Source: Lentisphaerae bacterium GWF2_38_69 (GTDB lineage Bacteria; Verrucomicrobiota; Lentisphaeria; Victivallales; GWF2-38-69). Taken from it: 35,153 nucleotides of DNA. Both the position numbers and the translations under genes were made by a program. Positions 24,053 through 32,993 of the stretch are shown here, piece after piece. The stretch lies in assembly GCA_001803205.1 (NCBI GenBank), contig MHBE01000016.1:1-35153 (forward strand), given 5' to 3'. The stretch's first letter is position 1. The number at the start of each line of letters is the position of its first letter. The notes below the pieces were generated by a model, which did no database searches, had not been told where the DNA came from, and saw nothing but the letters and a program-made list of their open reading frames with translations.

Positions 24053-25296
24053 TTTTTGAAAACTTTAAAAGTTTTCTTTATCATTGAGGTTAAACCATAA
24101 TCCAGCTTATTAGCAAGGTTTGCAGTTCCAAGCGCTTGACGAATCTTTACATCTTCTTTAGCATAACGAAGAAGACCCAGGGCAGTAATATTTCCAGGAT
24201 TTTTTAGAACATCGTCAGTTCCTGAAAAATCTAGGGGAGCTCCAATCCTTGCAGGAACTTCGAATATCGATCTTGCTAAAACCTGGGCGTAGTTCATAGA
24301 TGCCAGACCTCCGCACAGGATTACTCCGTTTCTTAATTGTTTATGAAGCTTTTTCGCCTTGATTCTGCTATTTACCACTTCAAACATTTCTCTTACTCTT
24401 AGATCTATTATCTTTTCGATTGAAGCAATCGGAATCTTTCTGACACCGTGAGAACTTTGAATATCTATCGTATCGTGTCCTTCAGACATGCGCTTCAAGT
24501 GAAGCTCCTCTCTGATTATTTCTCTTGCTTTGTTAATATGAATGTCCAGCCCGAGATAGAGGTCATTAGCTATGTGTTCACAACCGAAAGTAATAACTCC
24601 CAGATCTCTTACCACATAATCATTAAAAACAATATATTCAGTAATTCCAGCGCCTATATTTAAAGTGATAGTTCCATGGATAAAGTCATCTGAAGTAGTT
24701 ACTGCAAGAGCAGATGCCAAACCATTAAAGACAGGTATTGAATTTTCGAAGCCCTGTTCTCTAACTATGCTCTGAAAATTTTCTATCTTGTTTTTGTTCC
24801 CGTAAATAATATGGGTATGGGATTCAAGCTTATTTGCAATATGCCCTACAGGTTGAGTTTCCTTATGAGTTCCATCCAGATATGAGTAGCCGTCAACAGA
24901 ATTAATCATTATACAATCGGGTGGAAGCAACAAAGATTTCGCGTTGCGCAAAGCTTCTTCAACATGCTGGTATGTGACTTTTTTATCAGCTGAATTAACC
25001 AGAACTGTACCTGAACTGTCCCTGGAAGCAATATGACTTCCGGTAACTCCGACATAAAGAGTGTCAATGTTTATAGGCGTATTTGCCCTATCCTCTGCTT
25101 CCTTGCAAACATCATTAAGAATAACAGTAACCCTGTTGACATCAGATATTTCTCCTTTAATCACACCTTCAGATTGTTTTTCAGCAAATCCAAGCAGATT
25201 AACGGTTTCCTCTCTATCGCCAGTCTCTCCGATAAGTACCCTTATTTTGGAAGTGCCGATGTCGATGGCAGTCAGAACTGTTTTTCCCTTAAACAT
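24049..25296 (-). CDS. ftsA: Cell division protein FtsA
   Basis: FtsA is an actin-like ATPase that tethers FtsZ to the membrane. Visible features: phosphate-1 loop AIDIGTSKIRVLIG (10-23), the SHS2/1C domain (about 80-165, with YVGVTGSHI), phosphate-2 NIGAGITEYIVF near 207-218, the adenosine motif GVILCGGLASMNYAQVLA near 325, and a C-terminal amphipathic helix SMIKKTFKVFKK that would insert in the membrane. The length of 415 is normal. It is 9 bases downstream of tyrS and overlaps ftsZ, so STAS, tyrS, ftsA and ftsZ probably form one unit. No clear ribosome site. Confidence 0.93.
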   Translation of the reverse strand: MFKGKTVLTAIDIGTSKIRVLIGETGDREETVNLLGFAEKQSEGVIKGEISDVNRVTVILNDVCKEAEDRANTPINIDTLYVGVTGSHIASRDSSGTVLVNSADKKVTYQHVEEALRNAKSLLLPPDCIMINSVDGYSYLDGTHKETQPVGHIANKLESHTHIIYGNKNKIENFQSIVREQGFENSIPVFNGLASALAVTTSDDFIHGTITLNIGAGITEYIVFNDYVVRDLGVITFGCEHIANDLYLGLDIHINKAREIIREELHLKRMSEGHDTIDIQSSHGVRKIPIASIEKIIDLRVREMFEVVNSRIKAKKLHKQLRNGVILCGGLASMNYAQVLARSIFEVPARIGAPLDFSGTDDVLKNPGNITALGLLRYAKEDVKIRQALGTANLANKLDYGLTSMIKKTFKVFKK

Positions 25297-25305
25297 ATTT
25301 TAAGG

Positions 25306-26625
25306 CTATTTAATAATGATTCTCTTAATGTTTTTCTTTCCAGCCTTTAGTATAGCTTCGCCATTGGAAAAATCATCAATTGTCAATTGATAATTAACAT
25401 CAGAAATCTTGTTATTATTAAGATACGCTCCTCCACCCTGTATCAGCCTCCTTGCCTCTCCATTGCTTGAGCACAATCCCGACTCAGAAAGAAGTGCTAC
25501 AATCCACTTCCCGCTACTACTGGAAGAACTGCTTTCTTGTTCGCTAGTTGCTTCAGAACTAACTTCATCTTCAGTAATTTCGAATGTCGGAAGATTTTCT
25601 GTACTGTTAGCAGCCCTTATGTCCTTTATTAAACTTGATGTAGATATTGTGTTTTGAGGATCTGCAAAACCGAATTTCGAGCCAGCTGCAATAAAAGCAT
25701 TTTTAGCCTCATCAAACCCATGAGCGAGCATTGTCGCTTCAAATGCAAGAATTTCCTTGGCTCTGTTAATTTGGGGCGCCTGAAGCTTAGTTAAACTTTC
25801 AATTTCTTCAGTAGGTAGATATGTAAAGAAAAATAGCAGTTTAGCTACATCAGCATCATCAGTATTTCTCCAGAATTGATAATAATCAAAAATCGGAGTT
25901 CTGTTCTTATCAAGCCAAACGGCATTTCCAAGGCTCTTCCCGAATTTTTTGCCGCTTGAGTCCATTAACAGAGGCAATGTAGCGCCAAAAAGTTGTTTCC
26001 CATTAACTCTTCTGGCAAGGTCAACACCAGTAACTATATTACCCCACTGATCCTGACCTCCTACCTGAATCTCGCATCCGAATTTTTCATTGAGATACAT
26101 AAAGTCATAAGCCTGCAGGATCATGTAGTTTAACTCAAGAAACGATATTCCCGTTTCCATTCTCATCTTAACAGAGTCCATTGAAAGCATCTTATTGACG
26201 CTAAAATGCGGACCGATATCGCGTAGAAAATCAAGGTAGTACATTTTCGTAAACCAGTCGGCATTATTAACAAATGTAGTCTTGTTGAAATCGACAAATC
26301 TGGATAATTGCTCCTTTATAGCATCCGAATTGCGCCGAACGGTCTCGATAGTAAGCATAGGCCTGGCCTCTTGCCTTCCTGACGGATCACCTACAAGCGC
26401 TGTAGCTCCGCCAACAAGCATTATGGGACGGTGTCCAAACTGTTGGAGTCTTCTTGCGGCCATTACAGGCAGAAGATGACCCACATGAAGGCTGTCTGCC
26501 GTTGGGTCAAAACCCATATAAAATGATGTACTTGTTTCATTAAGCAATTTAACTACTGCTTCTTCGTCAGTAATCTGATAGAAGAAGCCCCTGTTCTGCA
26601 TATCTTCAAAGCATTTTTTTGACAT
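25306..26625 (-). CDS. tyrS: Tyrosine--tRNA ligase
   Basis: This class I synthetase charges tRNA-Tyr. HIGH appears as HVGH at 47-50, after YMGFDPTADSL; the KMSKS-type loop is KKFGKS near 228-233. QVGGQDQWGN in the middle is a family hallmark. The C-terminal S4-like RNA-binding domain (about 380-439) contains EARRLIQGGGAYLN. Between the catalytic part and S4 lies a Glu/Ser-rich linker with a run of seven serines (about 353-375), which is unusual. The length of 439 agrees with the family's long bacterial form. It lies 36 bases downstream of the STAS gene and 9 upstream of ftsA. Confidence 0.95.
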   Translation of the reverse strand: MSKKCFEDMQNRGFFYQITDEEAVVKLLNETSTSFYMGFDPTADSLHVGHLLPVMAARRLQQFGHRPIMLVGGATALVGDPSGRQEARPMLTIETVRRNSDAIKEQLSRFVDFNKTTFVNNADWFTKMYYLDFLRDIGPHFSVNKMLSMDSVKMRMETGISFLELNYMILQAYDFMYLNEKFGCEIQVGGQDQWGNIVTGVDLARRVNGKQLFGATLPLLMDSSGKKFGKSLGNAVWLDKNRTPIFDYYQFWRNTDDADVAKLLFFFTYLPTEEIESLTKLQAPQINRAKEILAFEATMLAHGFDEAKNAFIAAGSKFGFADPQNTISTSSLIKDIRAANSTENLPTFEITEDEVSSEATSEQESSSSSSSGKWIVALLSESGLCSSNGEARRLIQGGGAYLNNNKISDVNYQLTIDDFSNGEAILKAGKKNIKRIIIK

Positions 26626-26661
26626 AGTAATACCAGGAGGAAATATTTGGAATTTAAAAAG

Positions 26662-26964
26662 TTATTCGAAAGAAAAAATCTTGAAAAGTCCGGCGATTCG
26701 AAAGACATCTCTGATGTCTGGAAGGGAATTAATGACTTTTATTTTCATGCCAGGGACAGCTCTTGCAGCCCTGATAGCAACTCTTAGAAAAGCTGAAGAA
26801 ACATAATCAACATTTTTAAAATCAAAAACTACTGCTTCTTTGGCCTGTTGAATATGATCAAAAACATCATCTGAAATTGTTTCAGAAACAACTGTATCCA
26901 ATTTCCCGGAGAAGATACAGGTGAGAATGCCATTCTCTTCCTTGTAGGCTGCTACATCACGCAT
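26662..26964 (-). CDS. STAS-domain protein (anti-sigma factor antagonist-like), 100 aa
   Basis: A single STAS domain fills the protein: GILTCIFSGKLDT at the start, VVFDFKNVDYVSSAFLRVAI in the centre, where one of the paired serines (about 57-58) is the expected phosphorylation site, and MKIKVINSLPDIRDVFRIAGL at the end (shown here as the family's usual helix-strand pattern). Such proteins switch partners by phosphorylation in sigma-factor or kinase cascades. No kinase or anti-sigma gene is nearby, so the pathway is unknown. It opens the probable tyrS-ftsA-ftsZ unit. AAGG lies upstream of the ATG. Confidence 0.88.
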   Translation of the reverse strand: MRDVAAYKEENGILTCIFSGKLDTVVSETISDDVFDHIQQAKEAVVFDFKNVDYVSSAFLRVAIRAARAVPGMKIKVINSLPDIRDVFRIAGLFKIFSFE

Positions 26965-27151
26965 GATTTACCTTAATTTCTTTGTATTAGTTTTATATTA
27001 AATTTTATAATATGATTTCTAATGTATTTTCTTTTTTTATTTAAATATTATATGTTTAGAATTACAACACTTATGTAATCCTATTTTGGATTTTTATTCT
27101 ATTAAATGTGAGCGATGCTGTCAAAAGCATTTTTTTTGAGGTTACCATTTT
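26965..27151. promoter_or_regulatory. Divergent promoter region STAS / HD phosphohydrolase
   Basis: This is a 187-bp, very AT-rich gap between divergent genes and should hold both promoters. TTATAATATG at 27004-27013 resembles a -10 region, but it could belong to either strand and a matching -35 is not clear. Confidence 0.35.
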
Positions 27152-27805
27152 ATGAATTATGAAAAAACTTTCAATAAACTTTCAGAGAGAGTCCGCGATT
27201 TTCTAGCAAAATCGCCCCGCTGCCATGATTGGGATCATACTGTAAGAGTACTCAATAACGCCAGAATGCTTGCTAAAGTGGAAAAGAAAGTAGATATAAG
27301 AGTTATTGAAATAGCCGCACTTTTTCATGATATAGCCAGAGCAGATGAACTTTCCATACAAGGAAAAATCTGTCATGCCAAAAAAGGTGCTGAAATTACC
27401 AGGCAGATACTTTTAGAAGAAGGTCTCAACGAAAATTTCATAGAAAAAGTAGCTAAATGTGTTAAGCGACACAGATTCAGAAGCGGAGCCGCTCCTCAGA
27501 CACTTGAAGACAAAATTGTATATGATGCGGATAAACTCGATTCGCTGGGAGCAGTTGGACTTGGGCGAGCATTCCTCTTTGCCGGCAGAATCGGCGCCAA
27601 AGTACATAATACATCTGTTGAAGCGCTCAACTCAAAGTCCTATTCTGAAAATGATACAGCTTATAGAGAATATTTATTCAAACTCAAAGACTTGCCTAAA
27701 AAAATGCTTACTGAGACAGGGCGCGCGATAGCTGCCAAGCGGGTCGCCTTCATGGATAAATTCTTCAAGAAGCTCGATGAAGAAATCTATGGCAGCGAAT
27801 ATTAA
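27152..27805 (+). CDS. HD-domain phosphohydrolase (YedJ-like), 217 aa
   Basis: The metal-binding pattern of HD hydrolases is complete: CHDWDHTVRV near residues 24-33 (first His), ALFHDIARADE near 51-61 (the HD pair), KRHRF near 107 and VYDADKLDSLG near 126 (final Asp). The length of about 215 and the HDW-DH start match the YedJ group, predicted metal-dependent nucleotide or phosphate-ester hydrolases with no settled substrate. It reads into mnmG after an 18-base gap, so the two are likely co-transcribed. GAGG upstream of the ATG is 12 bases away, somewhat far. Confidence 0.88.
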   Translation: MNYEKTFNKLSERVRDFLAKSPRCHDWDHTVRVLNNARMLAKVEKKVDIRVIEIAALFHDIARADELSIQGKICHAKKGAEITRQILLEEGLNENFIEKVAKCVKRHRFRSGAAPQTLEDKIVYDADKLDSLGAVGLGRAFLFAGRIGAKVHNTSVEALNSKSYSENDTAYREYLFKLKDLPKKMLTETGRAIAAKRVAFMDKFFKKLDEEIYGSEY

Positions 27806-27823
27806 ACATTATTGAAGGTACAA

Positions 27824-29662
27824 ATGTTAGAATCTAAACATATCTATGATGTAATTATAATAGGAGGCGGTCATGCGGGAGCAGAAGCAGCCTGCGCATC
27901 TGCAAGAATAGGTGCTAAAACGCTTCTTATCTCGATTAATCTGGACCACCTCGGACAAATGAGCTGCAATCCGGCAATAGGAGGGATAGCAAAAGGACAT
28001 GTCGTCAGAGAAATAGATGCGCTCGGCGGAATCATGGCAAGAAATACTGAGTCCTCCATGATTCAGTTCCGTATGCTCAATCAGGGAAAAGGACCCGCTG
28101 TATGGTCACCCAGAGCACAGTGTGATAAATATTTCTATCAGCAGGCTGTGAAACATGAACTAGAGAATACTCCTAATCTGGCAACCCATCAGGGCATGGT
28201 CGAATCTTTCCTCATAGAAGATAAAAGAGTCGTCGGAGTAATCACGCAGTTTGATGATAATTTCTATGCAAAAGCTTTTGTTATATGCTCAGGGACTTTT
28301 TTATCCGGCAAACTGCATTACGGGATGAAAACATTTCAGGGAGGAAGAGCCGGAGACCCCGCTTCCTTCGGTTTATCCGCTGCTCTGAAAGAACAATTGA
28401 ATTTAAACCTCGGCAGGCTAAAAACAGGTACGCCTCAGAGAATCCTGGCAAGTTCTATTGACTTCACAAAAATGATTAAACAGGATTCTGAAGATTTCGA
28501 TGAACTTTTTACTTTCTTCAGCGGCAATTCAAATCCCAAAACCACCATAAAGAATTTGCCCTGCTATATGGTTAAAACTACTCTAGAAACAGCAGATATT
28601 GTCAAAAAGAACCTTGACAAAGCTCCTATGTATCAAGGGAAAATCGAAGGAATAGGCACCAGATACTGCCCCTCTTTCGAAGATAAAATAGTAAGATTTC
28701 CTCATCATGAGACTCATAATCTCTACCTTGAACCCGAAGGAGAATTCAATAGTGAATATTACCTCAACGGTTTTTCCACAAGCCTGCCCACAGATATCCA
28801 ATGGCAAATGCTTCGTTCCCTTCCCGGACTGGAAAAAGCAGAAATATCCCGTTACGCCTATGCGATTGAATACGATTTCGTTTTCCCTGATCAAATAACA
28901 AGAACACTAAGTTTGAAAACCCATCCAAACATTTTCCTCGCAGGTCAGATAAACGGTACAAGTGGCTATGAAGAAGCAGCTGGACAAGGGCTTGTAGCTG
29001 GAATGAATGCCGCTAAAACGGCTCAAAATAAAGAAACAATTGAACTCGGCAGAGATGTAAGTTATATAGGAGTTATGATTGACGATCTGGTAAGTAAAAA
29101 TATAACTGAACCCTACAGGCTCTTTACAAGCAGGGCTGAATATCGTTTGCATCTTAGACAGGATTGCGCAGACATACGCTTAGCTCCCCTTGCTTATAAA
29201 CTCGGTATTCTTCCTCGAAATAAATTGGATGAATTCAATCTTTATTATGAGAAACTCAACGAAATAACATCAACCTGGGCGAAACTTAAAATTAATGGAA
29301 TTCCCTTGAAAGAGTATCTGAAAAAGTTCCAGGGTCTGCTAAAAATAGAAGATAGCTTCCCATATGAACTGCTTTCTTTGCATAAATCTGTCAAAACAGA
29401 CAGGAGGGTGGCTAGGCAACTAGTGATACAGTCTCACTATGAAGGATACCTTGAAAGAGAAAAAATGGAGATTGAAAAACTGAAAAATCTCGAAAGCCTC
29501 CGCATCCCTGAAAATTTTGACTACTCCATTGTCAAAGGATTAAAAAACGAAGCTCGAATAAAACTTTCAAAGTTCAAACCCTCTACTTTTGCCCAAGCTT
29601 CAAGAATTGACGGAGTTACTCCCGCAGAACTTACAATTCTGCGTGTAAATTTAAAAAGGTAA
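27824..29662 (+). CDS. mnmG: tRNA U34 carboxymethylaminomethyl modification enzyme MnmG (GidA)
   Basis: MnmG works with MnmE to modify the wobble uridine of certain tRNAs. The FAD-binding loop IIIGGGHAGAEAACASAR is at the N-terminus. Signature MSCNPAIGGIAKGHVVREIDALGG follows (given in part), with CNPAIGG near 47. FQGGRAGDPAS near 171 and FLAGQINGTSGYEEAAGQG near 365-385 (in part) are further hallmarks, as is the C-terminal GLKNEARIKLSKFKP. The length of 612 is typical. The ATG at 27824 is chosen because GAAGG lies six bases upstream; TTG at 27812 would overlap that site. Confidence 0.95.
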   Translation: MLESKHIYDVIIIGGGHAGAEAACASARIGAKTLLISINLDHLGQMSCNPAIGGIAKGHVVREIDALGGIMARNTESSMIQFRMLNQGKGPAVWSPRAQCDKYFYQQAVKHELENTPNLATHQGMVESFLIEDKRVVGVITQFDDNFYAKAFVICSGTFLSGKLHYGMKTFQGGRAGDPASFGLSAALKEQLNLNLGRLKTGTPQRILASSIDFTKMIKQDSEDFDELFTFFSGNSNPKTTIKNLPCYMVKTTLETADIVKKNLDKAPMYQGKIEGIGTRYCPSFEDKIVRFPHHETHNLYLEPEGEFNSEYYLNGFSTSLPTDIQWQMLRSLPGLEKAEISRYAYAIEYDFVFPDQITRTLSLKTHPNIFLAGQINGTSGYEEAAGQGLVAGMNAAKTAQNKETIELGRDVSYIGVMIDDLVSKNITEPYRLFTSRAEYRLHLRQDCADIRLAPLAYKLGILPRNKLDEFNLYYEKLNEITSTWAKLKINGIPLKEYLKKFQGLLKIEDSFPYELLSLHKSVKTDRRVARQLVIQSHYEGYLEREKMEIEKLKNLESLRIPENFDYSIVKGLKNEARIKLSKFKPSTFAQASRIDGVTPAELTILRVNLKR

Positions 29663-29683
29663 TAGTCTCTATAATCATTTTCA

Positions 29684-31360
29684 TTAACCGAGAATTCCGC
29701 CGCCTATAAATTCTCTCAATATAGATCTCCGCGGCACATCTTCAGACGGTGCTGGAACAAATGCTGACAGAAATTCCTGAATTCTTCTGGCATCCTGATA
29801 TGATTCATCCCACTGTTTAACTTCTGCAAAAAGAGGTTCGACCAAAGGCTTCAACACAAATAATTCATAATTCAGAGCTGAACTAAATACTGTGTCTGCG
29901 TAGTCCTGGAACGGGAATATCCATTTTTTTTCTCCTTCTCTTACGCTATGCCACATTTTCATGGTATCCAGTGCCCTAAAACCTCTTGTCCTGTGATCTC
30001 TTATGACTCTTCTGATAAGCCTGCAGTCTGTAGTTGAGATGCGGTTATTAAAGTCAAGATTAAGCTGGGTCAATGCATTGATATAAATCTTGTATTTTCT
30101 TTCTTTCGCAAGAGGCTCAGTCATTGCCGGATTAAGAGAATGTATCCCTTCGATAACAGCCATTTCATTCTCTTTAAGGGACACTTTTTTCCCAAGCCAT
30201 TTTTTCTTTCCTTCTATAAAATCATAAGTAGGAATTTCGATTTCTTCTCCCTTATCTAGTTTCTCGAGATCTCTGTATAATAGGGGCAGATCAATTGCTT
30301 CAAGATGTTCATAATCATAGTTCCCTTTTTCATCCTTGGGGGTAAATACTCTGTCGACAAAATAGTTATCTCCTGAAATGATTACCGGTTTAATCCCGTT
30401 TACTTTCATCTGAGTTGATAATCTGTGGGAAAATGTAGTTTTCCCTGAAGAGGAAGGACCGGCTATCAAAACCCACTTAACATGTTCCTTCCGGCTGTAA
30501 ATCTCATCAGCTATTTCTGCAAGCTTCTTTTCCTGAAAGGCTTCTTCAATATCTATAATTTCTTTTAAATCGTCACGCAAAATAAGCTCATTTAAATCAC
30601 CGGCTGTTTTTATTCCTATGGTTTGTCCCCATTTTTTATAAGATTTGAATATATTAAAAAGTGATTTCTGCTTTTTAAATTTAGAAAATCTTACAGGAAG
30701 TTCTTTCTCCGGAAACTGTAATACAAAACCATCTTCATAAGGTATTAAATTAAAGTGTTTCAAAACCCCGCTATTATCAGCAAGAACTCCATGCGCTAGA
30801 TCAATAAAAGAATTGCATTCATATACTGATATCTTAGGGTCATTTTTAAACTTTAATAAATTTAACTTGTCATTTCTTTCTTTTGATGAAAAATAATCAA
30901 GCGCATCTTTAAATCGTATTTTATTCCTGACAATAGGAATTTTAGAGTCAATATCTCTTCTCATATGCGATTCGATCCTTGCTAAAACAGCAGGAAGTTC
31001 CTCTTTAAAAATCCCGTCAAATGAACAATAAAAACCTGATCCTAAAGAATGATTTATACCTAAAGCGTTGTCCGGATAGCATTCATAAGAAGCTTTTGAA
31101 AGCAAAAAGGCTAGAGAATCCCGATATACTCTCCACCCATGAGAGCCTGATATCGTCAATAAACTGATCTCTGAATCTGTTTCAAGAGGATAATCTAATG
31201 TTTCTACTCTGTTATTGACTAATGCAGCTACAGGTACAACTTCAGGATTATAAACACCTGCCTGGGACATTATATTTTTTACACTAGTTCCCAACGGACA
31301 AATAATTTCATCATTGTTGTCAAAAACAATCTTCAGCTGTCTAGTTTCAGTAGAATTCAT
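29684..31360 (-). CDS. TGS-type nucleoside (uridine-like) kinase, 558 aa
   Basis: Residues about 8-70 form a TGS-like domain (IVFDNNDEIICPLGTSV). Residues about 85-200 resemble the second additional domain of threonyl-tRNA synthetase. The C-terminal half is a P-loop kinase of the phosphoribulokinase/uridine kinase family, with Walker A GPSSSGKTTFS near 300-310, IISGDNYFVDR and the YDFIEGKKKW lid region. This fusion is known in bacteria and annotated as nucleoside kinase; the true substrate is not established. The ATG at 31360 has AGAGGAG ten bases upstream; GTG at 31369 is too close to that site. It is directly downstream of the tRNA-Leu remnant, with a terminator hairpin between. Confidence 0.9.
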   Translation of the reverse strand: MNSTETRQLKIVFDNNDEIICPLGTSVKNIMSQAGVYNPEVVPVAALVNNRVETLDYPLETDSEISLLTISGSHGWRVYRDSLAFLLSKASYECYPDNALGINHSLGSGFYCSFDGIFKEELPAVLARIESHMRRDIDSKIPIVRNKIRFKDALDYFSSKERNDKLNLLKFKNDPKISVYECNSFIDLAHGVLADNSGVLKHFNLIPYEDGFVLQFPEKELPVRFSKFKKQKSLFNIFKSYKKWGQTIGIKTAGDLNELILRDDLKEIIDIEEAFQEKKLAEIADEIYSRKEHVKWVLIAGPSSSGKTTFSHRLSTQMKVNGIKPVIISGDNYFVDRVFTPKDEKGNYDYEHLEAIDLPLLYRDLEKLDKGEEIEIPTYDFIEGKKKWLGKKVSLKENEMAVIEGIHSLNPAMTEPLAKERKYKIYINALTQLNLDFNNRISTTDCRLIRRVIRDHRTRGFRALDTMKMWHSVREGEKKWIFPFQDYADTVFSSALNYELFVLKPLVEPLFAEVKQWDESYQDARRIQEFLSAFVPAPSEDVPRRSILREFIGGGILG

Positions 31361-31401
31361 TAAATTCACACTCCTCTTCTTAAAATCATCTCTTATCCAA
31401 G

Positions 31402-31438
31402 ATAAAGCCTCTGAGGATTTTTACTTCCTTCAGAGGCT
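31402..31438 (-). terminator. Rho-independent-like terminator after the tRNA-Leu remnant
   Basis: On the minus strand AGCCTCTG (31438-31431) pairs with CAGAGGCT (31413-31406), and AGGA/TCCT extends the stem to 12 bp around a bulged A; TTTATC follows. It lies just downstream of the tRNA 3' end and upstream of the kinase gene. Confidence 0.7.
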
Positions 31439-31467
31439 CTAACTTGCTTATTATCAGCTTATTTAAG

Positions 31468-31537
31468 TGGTGCCCGGGGGGGGACTCGAACCCCCACATC
31501 CGTATAAGGGATAACGGATTTTAAGTCCGTTACTCTA
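31468..31537 (-). tRNA. 3' part of tRNA-Leu(UAA), 5' half missing at an integration junction
   Basis: Reading the minus strand, the anticodon arm ACGGA-CTTAAAA-TCCGT gives anticodon UAA (Leu). A long variable arm (ATCC/GGAT stem), the T arm GGGGG-TTCGAGT-CCCCC, the acceptor strand CCCGGGC, discriminator A and an encoded CCA (31468-31470) follow, all intact. Upstream of the anticodon arm no matching GCCCGGG acceptor strand or normal D arm exists. The sequence GGCTAGAGTA there only partly resembles a D loop. An integrase gene starts about 100 bases away, so this is read as the element's attachment junction with the tRNA 3' half left on the chromosome side. It cannot form a functional tRNA here. 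Confidence 0.85.
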
Positions 31538-31640
31538 GCCTCACTTTACTCTTTTATTCTGCTTTATGTATGCTTTAACTTGAATTTGCCTCTTCTTAGG
31601 CTATCCTTAATTAACACAACTTAACAGAGGATAACTTTGT

Positions 31641-32993
31641 ATGAAGATACCGGGGAAAGGGTACTTGTTCAAGAGAGGTAAATATTTTTATCTCCAGTAT
31701 GATATTAACGGCGAAAGAAAGAGTATAGCTCTAAAGGACAAAACCGGAAAACCTATCACAATTGAAAAGGACGCAGCTGAAGCTAAAGAAGAAATTCTAG
31801 CTCCATACAGAGCCGGGAATAAAACTAAACTGAGGAAGTCGGCAGTAGACGCCCTTAAAACAGAAGAAGAAACCCTCCAAGAGGCTGTTCAAAAAGCTGA
31901 TAATATCCTAAACCCTTCCCTGCCCTTTACAAAAGCGTGGGATGCTTACTTAAATAATCAGGAACGGCCGCAATCAGGTGAAAGAACCCTGAAGGACTAT
32001 GAAGGCTACTTCAATAAGTTCTATACTTGGATGAAAGGACAAAAGCCAGAAGCACAGCGCCTAAAAGATGTTTCCAAGGATATAGCCGGCGAGTATGCCC
32101 TATTTCTGAAGAAGTCAAATCTTAGCGCAGGAAGTTTTAATAAGCACAGAGACTTTCTAAAAATATTCTTTCATTATCTCAGAGAGCCTGCAAAACTTGA
32201 GGTCAACCCATTTGAGAATATAAAACGCCTTGACGACAAGCCTGACACCCGCCGTGAGCTCACTGAAAATGAGATTAAGGTTATTCTTGATAAAGCAAAA
32301 GGCGATCTGAAACTATTATTAGGGCTTGGAGTCTTTACCGGCCTAAGGTTTGGTGACTGCTGTACTCTTCAATGGCATGAAATAGCCCTTGATTCAAAGA
32401 CAATAAAGAGAATTCCGAACAAAACTTCATCAAACAAGAAAGCTGTTACAGTAGGAATACCAGATATTTTGTATTTTAAGCTTACAGAAACACTGGCAGA
32501 AGAGAGAAAAGGCTACCTATTCCCTGCATTGGCTGAAAAATATAACGATGTTAAAAAACGCCCGATGATCACAAGAGTCATTCAGGAACACTTCAAAGCT
32601 TGTGGAATTCGTACACAAAAAGAAGGCACTGGCGAAGGAACAAAGAAACGGGCAGTAGTAGAAGTAGGATTTCATGCGCTCAGGCACTCGTACATTTCGA
32701 TAATGGCAAAACAAGGCATATCTCAGAATGTACTTGTCAAACTTGCCGGTCACTCTTCCAAGATGTCCGAACATTACACACACATTCAGCCGGAAGAAGC
32801 CCACTCTATAGCACAAAACGCTTTTAAGAACATTCTTAGCTCTTCTCCTGAGACAATCACTATAGAACCACTAAAGGAATCTTCAGGCATACAAGACCGC
32901 ATTAAGGCGGCTTTGGATTACCTTAGAACTGCTTCGCTCCCTGAAGACGCTAAAAATAAACTTCTAAATATATTGGAGCCTCAACATGAATAG
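31641..32993 (+). CDS. Tyrosine recombinase / phage-type integrase, 450 aa
   Basis: The catalytic set is visible: Arg236 in GLRFGD, His345 and Arg348 in HALRHSY, His371 in AGHSS and the nucleophile Tyr379 in EHYTH. An N-terminal arm-binding region (about 1-80, basic) and a SAM-like core-binding domain (about 95-190) precede the catalytic domain. A tail of about 60 residues follows the catalytic tyrosine, which is longer than usual. AGAGGA is ten bases before the ATG. It lies beside the broken tRNA-Leu and most likely catalyses integration into that gene. The next gene starts inside its last codons. Confidence 0.94.
   Translation: MKIPGKGYLFKRGKYFYLQYDINGERKSIALKDKTGKPITIEKDAAEAKEEILAPYRAGNKTKLRKSAVDALKTEEETLQEAVQKADNILNPSLPFTKAWDAYLNNQERPQSGERTLKDYEGYFNKFYTWMKGQKPEAQRLKDVSKDIAGEYALFLKKSNLSAGSFNKHRDFLKIFFHYLREPAKLEVNPFENIKRLDDKPDTRRELTENEIKVILDKAKGDLKLLLGLGVFTGLRFGDCCTLQWHEIALDSKTIKRIPNKTSSNKKAVTVGIPDILYFKLTETLAEERKGYLFPALAEKYNDVKKRPMITRVIQEHFKACGIRTQKEGTGEGTKKRAVVEVGFHALRHSYISIMAKQGISQNVLVKLAGHSSKMSEHYTHIQPEEAHSIAQNAFKNILSSSPETITIEPLKESSGIQDRIKAALDYLRTASLPEDAKNKLLNILEPQHE

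Noticed and set aside
26647-26790. Plus-strand frame starting TTG after AGGAGG, antisense to the STAS gene
   Set aside because: The AGGAGG is well placed, but the frame is under 50 codons, antisense to a clear STAS domain, and has no recognisable pattern.
31468-31640. Group I intron in tRNA-Leu(UAA)
   Set aside because: Such introns interrupt the anticodon loop. Here the anticodon loop is continuous and the break is on the 5' side near the D arm, next to an integrase gene.
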